Assembly (NCBI RefSeq): GCF_020085105.1
Contig: NC_058053.1
Span: 16,463,888-16,527,887 of the forward strand
DNA from: Siniperca chuatsi
Lineage: Eukaryota; Chordata; Actinopteri; Centrarchiformes; Sinipercidae
Direction of reading: 5' to 3'
Length of the DNA stretch: 64,000 bases
The notes beneath the pieces are model-generated. The model did not search any database and was not told the origin of the DNA. It saw only the letters and a program-made list of their open reading frames with translations. Position 1 is the stretch's first letter. Each line of letters begins with the position of its first letter. Shown piece by piece: positions 57,801 through 64,000 of this stretch. The position numbers and the translations under genes are program-made.

Positions 57801-60800
57801 GTTCTGGAGCATTACATTTCAGGATTAACCATGCATCCAACACACTTAAAAATAAAAGCACAACAGAAGTACACTTTTACTCTGAGAATGTACCAAAAAG
57901 TACATTTTTCCCAGATGTACTGTATCAGACAAATAATGAACCTTCACAACAGACGCATATCTACTGTATCATCATGAAAGTATAAAGTAGTTTCTAATAA
58001 TTTAAAGTACAAACAAAGCAATTTAGATCCCTAACTGGCTGCAGGCCCAGACTTTAAGTTGCTGACCATAAATAGAAACATGTGAAAACATGCATACCGG
58101 TAGATAAATATAAGTAAAATAACATAATGATATGACTGAATGAAAATACAATGGTAAATGTATTTATTAAATTATTATCTCTACAGCATTAGGCTGACTA
58201 CTATGACTACTTGGCACTGTGTCACGTTCAAAATCATTACTAATGGTGACATTACGATTCTTGTACACATTTCCTCCTGTGTTAAGAAGTTCATTGAATT
58301 CACAACATTATCAACAGATCAGTTACCACACTCAGTGGAAGCACTGCTTCCAGCCTGGCCGGGCATCACATCAAACACAAATTAGTAGTGATGGTTTGTG
58401 GGAAAACAGTGAGGGATTATGTTCATGATCACAAGGATGGTGTAATTCACTCAGTACACCAAAGATGGTGAAGCTCCCTGCTGGCAGTTGAGAAAGAGCA
58501 GCTGATGACTCCATGTGAATCAGAGGAAGTGCTGATTTTCTCAATATTGCCTAATGTGACCTGTGTTGTTTAGAGGTTCTCCATGTTCACTTGGGGTGCA
58601 CATTTTGTTATCTTATAGGTTCCCCAGCAACAAGGTTTTGTACTAGGTACAACTATGCTTGTGTTTTTTCTGTGAAGTGAATAATTCAAACTTGATAAAT
58701 ATAAAATTACAGGCCTTTTAATTTTTCCCTTTTTTGTTTCCCTTCAGATATTGATGAATGTGTAACTGGGAAGAACCTCTGCCCATACAACAGACAATGT
58801 GTGAACACCTTTGGCAGCTACTACTGCAAGTGCCAGGATGGCTATGATCTGAAATATGTTGACGGCAAATATGACTGTGTAGGTAAGGTATACGGGTTTA
58901 TTACGGGGAACATTTTATGATCAGTTTTGCTCCTAAAAGGTACAAATAGGCTTCTTCCAATTCCAGACCTTGATGAGTGTGCAGCCAGCACCCACACGTG
59001 CAGCCACCATGCTGTCTGTCTGAACACTCAAGGATCCTACAAGTGCAGGTGCAAGTCTGGCTTCAGAGGCAATGGCTTTGAATGCTCCGGTGAGATCCAA
59101 AAAACTGCTACACAGAATTGTGAATTAATTAGTTTTAGTGATGCCTTTTGATATGTAATAAAACTTGTCAAATAAATCCATTCACAATAGATTTCAAAAA
59201 CCCATGCTTTTCGCAGAATCAGAATTGCCAGTCAGATAGGTCAGGAGCAGTTTTACGGCCACATATTTCATTTTGAAAACATCAGCAAACAACAGTCCTG
59301 CCAAGGCTAGTTTCCTGCTTTCAGACTCCACTCCTTTTTACAGATGTTAGCAAGAGAGAGCCACAGATTGAAAACACACCTGTGTAAATATGACATTGTA
59401 TGGTAGCCAGCCATCTGAAGAAGGGGACAGGTTGTGTTGTACTCTTTGAACCAGGCCCAGATAATAACAGGTGAAGCCTCACATAGCCAAATGTAATGAA
59501 GAGAATAGGCCAGGGGTTTCAGCGTAAATGAAGATGCCTTTATTTTTTGTAGTCAAGCCATTTTATCAGAGGTCTTGGGATGGAGACAAAGGCAGTGCAG
59601 ATGATTTCCTCAATGGTGAGATTGTGTGGAATCCAAGACCCTGCTTACGCTGTTGACTCCCTGCCCTGCAACCCCATTCATTCCCTCCTCTTGCCTACTT
59701 TTAAGAACACCTCTTCAAACTCTTTTCCTCGCTCGTGGCTGGAAATGTTGTACGTCCACAGCACGAACATGTGATATGATATGAGACCTGGAATCCTCAG
59801 CATGACCCTTTATATACAGAATGTGTATGATAAAATGCTTGTGCTTTTAAGACACTAATTTAAATTATGTGCAGTGAATGCCGCTGTCATGCTTCATCTG
59901 CATGGTGTATAACAAGAACAGCAGCTGCAAAATACATGACAACAAACAGCATCTGAATCCTGGTAAAATACTGTATTTCCCACTCGTGATTGCGGTTCCA
60001 CATGTCTAATCTGATTCCTCTTCCTGCCTGCAGCCATCCCAGACTCCCAGGTGGGGCCCAGGATTCTGGGAGGTAAGCTGGACGGTGAGGATATCAAAAA
60101 TGTTATCCCTGAACCAGTCGCGACACCACCTCCTAAGATCCGCCAGCAGCCTTTTGACTATGATGGAGAGGTCTACATTGGCACCAGGACTGAGGAGAGA
60201 CAGGAGGATGAATTTCCTCAGGAAGAGGAGGAGGAGGAGGAGGAGGAGGAAGACAACCAGCTCAATCCAAGAGGAGATGTTTTCAGTAAGTATCCTTTCA
60301 TTTGGCTCCCTTGAAGTAAGTCTGTTTCTGACATTCTGTGTGGTCCACAATGTATTAACTATACGCAAACTAAACAAACTCAATATGTTTCTACAGAGAC
60401 TTTGCTCTCGTGTCTACACAGCATCTGAATACAATTATCAATTTTTGTGCTGTCATGTCCTTTAGCAGTGTAAAAATATGGTCACTAAACCCTAAGATCC
60501 CATCAAGCTGACATTTTTTTAAAACTAAAAATATTGAACCAAATAAAAAAGATCTCAATAACGCAGCAATGAAAAATTAAGAAATTATCTGAATCTACTG
60601 ATAATGAGACATGATGGCTTCTAGCACATGCCATTCACACCTGAGTCGTGTGTATATATATGCATTCTGGCAACAAATTCAGACACTTTCATCAGATAAA
60701 AAGAGAAGAGTGGGCAGTGTGGTCATGCAGTGGTATGCAACTCATTGAGAAACCCCATAAATGACATTACCTTTCACCGCTAATCTTAATCTTTATGGAA

Positions 60801-62740
60801 ACACCCGAGTCTGTGTAAGAACTCAGAAAAGCAAGAGGAGACAGGCCCCAAGACATCCATCACCTCCAGGGAGGAATTTTACTCTGTCGGCATGTGAGAG
60901 CCCAGGGACACAACTCATCCTGGGCTTGCTTCCCATCTCCTGGGAGGAGGGTGAGAAAGGGAGGGAGGTTTCGAAGCCTCCAAGTCTTTTATTATGTTTT
61001 CCCCAAAACAGCTGTTGTGCAAACAGACTTGACTACTAGTAGGAAAGTCTGTCATCAGCACTTGAGACCTCTCTAACACTGGCCCACTCTGGCTGAGCAG
61101 GTTCAATAACCCCAGCTGTCACTCGTCTGACTGTCTAAGGCTGCTTGCCATGGGGGTGGTTTGCAGCAAGAGCTTTAAAATACTTGGGGGGGGTGTATCT
61201 AAAGTTGTAGTTTCATCTCAAGACATGAGTGACAGCAGGGCAGGTCTACACCTGTTGGTGTAAAAGGCACTTTCTGGCTTTTGTTTCATCCTGGAAAATC
61301 TCTCTCTGCTGCATAATTTTGGAATCTTTTTTTTAAGATCCTATATTTTTAAAGGAATTCAGAGACAAAACATTCTTTATCATTTTTATGATGCCAAATT
61401 TAAGGGGCAGATTTTATGAGATTTCTATGATATTTTGTATAATTGTGATACAGTTGTGTCTGCTTTTACTCATTTACTGATTATCACATTTAGCTGACTA
61501 TATTATATACTCAGTTGCGAATGTATTATGTACACCTTGCTAAAACTAATGCAGTCTAATACAACAGTCCTGCAATAAATCTTTACATTATAACCTTCAT
61601 GAAAGCAGGATTTATTAAAGGGCTGTTCTATTAGACTGCACTAGTTTAAGCTAGGTGTACCAAATAAACTGGCAAGTGAGTGTATGCTTAGGTGAAAATG
61701 CATGAATCCATACTGATTTTTTTTCCTTTAATCTCTAAACACAGTATCAGAGGACTTTGAATCAGTGTTCGGCCCAGCCACAGAAGTCAAAGAAATCAAA
61801 ATAGCACCAGTTCAGGAAGGTAATCAAATATCTGTTTATGTGCCATAGTTACATATTGACTGTTTATGTGACTAATTTGCTGATGTGCTCCTATCATTTT
61901 ACCATCTAGAGTTTATCATGGATTGCAACTTTGATCAGGGAGCATGTGAGTGGGTCCAAGACAAGGCTGATGACATGGACTGGAGTGTAGCCTACCATGA
62001 CGATGGTAATTATTAATACTTTTTTTTTTTACAGGTTATTTAAGATTAATTTAGTATACTTCACTTTACTTGTAAGTACTACAAACTCTTTCAGGTGCTG
62101 AGTACTACATGGCCATAAGTGGACTCCTAGGGCAGCAGGAGGACATAGCCAAGCTGGAGTTGCTTCTCAGTGACCGGGCCCAGCAGGGCAGCTTCTGCCT
62201 CACCTTTGACTACCGTGTGGTGGGCCATAATGTGGGAACTCTCAGGGTGCTGCTGGATAACAATGCTTACCCAGTATGGGAGCAGAGCCAAAGCAGAGAC
62301 CAGGGCTGGCAGACAGAGCTCCTCAATGTGGCCTGGGAAGAAGAAGCCCCACAATCTGTGAGTCATTTTCTCATTTTATAAGACATATTATCAATATATT
62401 ATTGTCAAACAAGTGCAGTAACTGTTAATAACAACTGTACCAGCCAAAGGAGGTTGAACAGCACAATTGCTGTATCATAAGACTATGCAGTACTTATCTG
62501 ACTAGCTAAGATGGATTTTTTTCATAAACATTAATTTGGTTCACAGTATGTTTGAAAGACACCCCCATATTGTTCACTCACTACTGGAATCTACAACCTA
62601 TAGATGCAATGGTACCATTAAATGTCTTTCAGATTGTCTTTGAAGCTCAGCGTGGGAAAGGTGTTGGAGGAGAGATTGGGCTGAACAATGTTGTGCTGAC
62701 CTCAGGGCCCTGTCAAGAGGATGTCAGCCCAGTCTTTTAA
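54882..62740 (+). CDS. egfl6: EGF-like domain-containing protein 6 (MAEG), 12 coding exons
   Basis: Secreted matrix protein; in mammals it promotes integrin-dependent adhesion and is expressed in skin, hair follicle and vessels. Exons: 54882-54955, 56300-56406, 56747-56839, 57064-57183, 57294-57413, 58748-58882, 58967-59089, 60034-60285, 61745-61819, 61910-62005, 62095-62357, 62633-62740, total 521 residues (human 553). Signal peptide about 1-23; N-terminal Cys segment ([14 protein letters not shown]); EGF repeats at 62-91, 92-131, 132-171, 172-216 and 217-257, three of them calcium-binding by their DLNEC, DIDEC and DLDEC starts; a linker with ten consecutive Glu (321-330) and RGD at 337-339; MAM domain from about 370 ([12 protein letters not shown]) to the end. 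Each EGF repeat sits on its own phase 1-1 exon. All junctions are GT-AG and the frame is intact. Confidence 0.95.
54956..56299 (+). other. egfl6 intron 1
   Basis: A 1.34-kb intron that splits an Arg codon (AG|G). No gene or clear repeat recognised. Confidence 0.7.
57414..58747 (+). other. egfl6 intron 5
   Basis: A 1.33-kb intron between the third and fourth EGF exons. A stretch from about 57838 (ACTTAAAAATAAAAGCACAA) may be a common fish short repeat; I could not define its ends. Nothing else seen. Confidence 0.6.
59090..60033 (+). other. egfl6 intron 7
   Basis: A 0.94-kb intron between the last EGF exon and the acidic linker exon, with no recognised feature. Confidence 0.7.
60223..60252 (+). 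repeat. egfl6: GAG trinucleotide run coding for ten Glu in egfl6
   Basis: GAA, eight GAG codons, then GAA encode an uninterrupted acidic run six residues before the RGD tripeptide. Triplet slippage would change its length without shifting the frame. Confidence 0.85.
61505..61684. repeat. Foldback MITE in egfl6 intron 8
   Basis: About 180 bp in which the left half (GTACACCTTGCTAAAACTAA, TGCAGTCTAATACAACAG) reappears as the reverse complement in the right half (CTGTTCTATTAGACTGCA, AGCTAGGTGTACC). Outer ends TACTCAGTTG and CAAGTGAGTGTA are imperfect inverses. It belongs to a widespread vertebrate repeat whose ends resemble ACTCACTGGCCA...GGTACACC. Confidence 0.7.
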
Positions 62741-63620
62741 GAATCTCCACGCAGGATTTACAATTTGAAAATGTGCTCTAACTGACATGTCAAAGATTCC
62801 TGTTTCCTGTCCGTATGATGGTCTCTTCCCTGGGGAGTTTCACAATGTTTTCTCATGGCTTAGCCACAGGACATCCACATAAAGATACAGACACATGGTC
62901 TCAAGGGAAGATTATGTACGATCAGTGCATGCATGTTTACTTTATCACCATGCTGCTACATCAATACATCCTGTTACATTCTCTATCGTGATCTCTTTCG
63001 ATACAGGCAACACAGATCTCAGGAATAGGTGGAAATGCTAACTTTGTCTGTTAGTTAGGTTTAACAGTATTGTGCTTAGTCCTTTGCTGTGTATGTGATA
63101 GTGCATTGCTGAAGTTAACTGAAAATAATCTATGAGGTGAATTATATCTGAAATTCAATCTGATGAATAACTTTTTTGAAGGCTGGTTATTTTACATGAT
63201 TAAAAGTATCAGTGCATAACTGCTGTAAATTTTGCTTTCATATTATACTGTACTATTTCATTAAATCTGTTTTTTTTTTCTAACTCTGTCTACCATTTCT
63301 GGCTGGCATCGTCTGTGGGGTTTAATCATATTGCTGTCTTTGATAACGTGTTTATGCGTAAAAGTTTACACAAGAGCAATGCTGAGGTACTTGTGCTTTA
63401 CTTGATTAAACTGTTTGCTACCGTATATCTGGCTACTAAATTTCAGAGGGAAATACTGTACTTTTCACTCCAAGACATGCTTTCTCTTTATTGCGTCAGT
63501 AAAATTAAAACGGTAATCAACAGGGCCACTCTGCATAAAACGCACATTTACTTTCGATAGTTGACCTACCTTTCGTTGCTAATACTGTTGTACTTTTACA
63601 GAAATAAAAAAGGAGTACAT
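62741..63620 (+). terminator. egfl6: egfl6 3' UTR with candidate poly(A) signals
   Basis: Candidate hexamers are ATTAAA at 63199-63204 and AATAAA at 63603-63608. The first would give a 0.5-kb and the second a 0.9-kb 3' UTR. Confidence 0.5.
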
Positions 63621-64000
63621 GACTTTGGAGTATATTTACATTGTGGTATTGTTATGTGGTGTAAATTTCCTTTCATACCTTCAGTCGATATCTCAGTAAA
63701 AGTATAGTTAGCTAGGTGGTACTGCATCCAGTGTTTTGTCGGTGAGAGCAAGTGGATTTTGCCACAGTGTGCAGTTGGGATGCTCGCAGATAGCAGCTAA
63801 ATGTCGCTATCTGGTGGCTGTTCATGAATTAAACAAAGAAGTCAAAGATATGTCACCGATGGAGAGACGCTGGGGCTAGCTAACACCCGTTGACGAATGA
63901 CTACTTAGCAAAGTCCCGCTTGGTTTAAAAGTAATAAATGTTTAATATTATTTTCGCTATAATGTGTACTCTGCGAATAATATTATATGTATACGTTGTT
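63621..64000. other. Downstream flank of egfl6
   Basis: Nothing recognised. In mammals TCEANC and RAB9A follow EGFL6, but no coding sequence of either is visible before the window ends. Confidence 0.6.

Noticed and set aside
60006-60383. 125-codon - strand frame with Leu-rich stretch
   Set aside because: The Leu run is the complement of the egfl6 GAG repeat; not a membrane protein gene.

Overview
The window is a piece of a ray-finned fish nuclear chromosome, most likely from a percomorph teleost. It has vertebrate genes with GT-AG introns, TLR7 and TLR8 of fish type, and repeat families typical of spiny-rayed fishes (foldback elements with AGGAATAGTT ends, Tc1-like, L1-like and Ty3/Gypsy copies). 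The gene order, all on the + strand, is frmpd4 - tlr7 - tlr8 - tmsb4x - egfl6. It matches the human Xp22.2 block FRMPD4-(PRPS2)-TLR7-TLR8-TMSB4X-EGFL6, except that no PRPS2 homologue lies between frmpd4 and tlr7.

Layout. (1) 1-23.3 kb: frmpd4, a postsynaptic and polarity scaffold with WW, PDZ and FERM domains. Sixteen coding exons are placed here and the 5' end lies outside the window. Its introns carry many transposons, including a three-level nest (TTAA-flanked element inside an L1-like LINE inside a Tc1-like element) at 8.3-11.6 kb. The last intron ends in two overlapping acceptors 5 bp apart: one gives a C-terminal ETTV PDZ ligand and a stop, the other adds a 413-residue tail. (2) 25.3-34.3 kb: the endosomal single-stranded-RNA receptors tlr7 and tlr8 in tandem, each with one large coding exon and a very small first coding exon (well supported for tlr7, a candidate for tlr8). 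(3) 35.1-36.4 kb: tmsb4x, a three-exon beta-thymosin gene with a CRE and TATA-like promoter. (4) 39.4-43.7 kb: a recent but internally deleted Ty3/Gypsy chromovirus on the - strand, with a 5-bp target duplication. (5) 43.7-54.6 kb: a gene-poor interval with one clear small MITE. (6) 54.9-62.7 kb: egfl6, a secreted EGF-MAM protein in twelve coding exons with an RGD site. (7) 62.7-64 kb: egfl6 3' UTR and flank.

The genes do not form a pathway. They are an old syntenic block in which the two RNA sensors sit between a neuronal scaffold, an actin-sequestering peptide and an extracellular matrix protein. I saw no bacterial-type system, CRISPR array, rRNA or tRNA gene. The most unusual signals are the alternative 3' ends of frmpd4, the minimal first exons of the TLR genes, and the layered transposons. 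Exon coordinates come from reading frame, splice signals and recalled similarity to the human proteins; no alignment or expression data were available.
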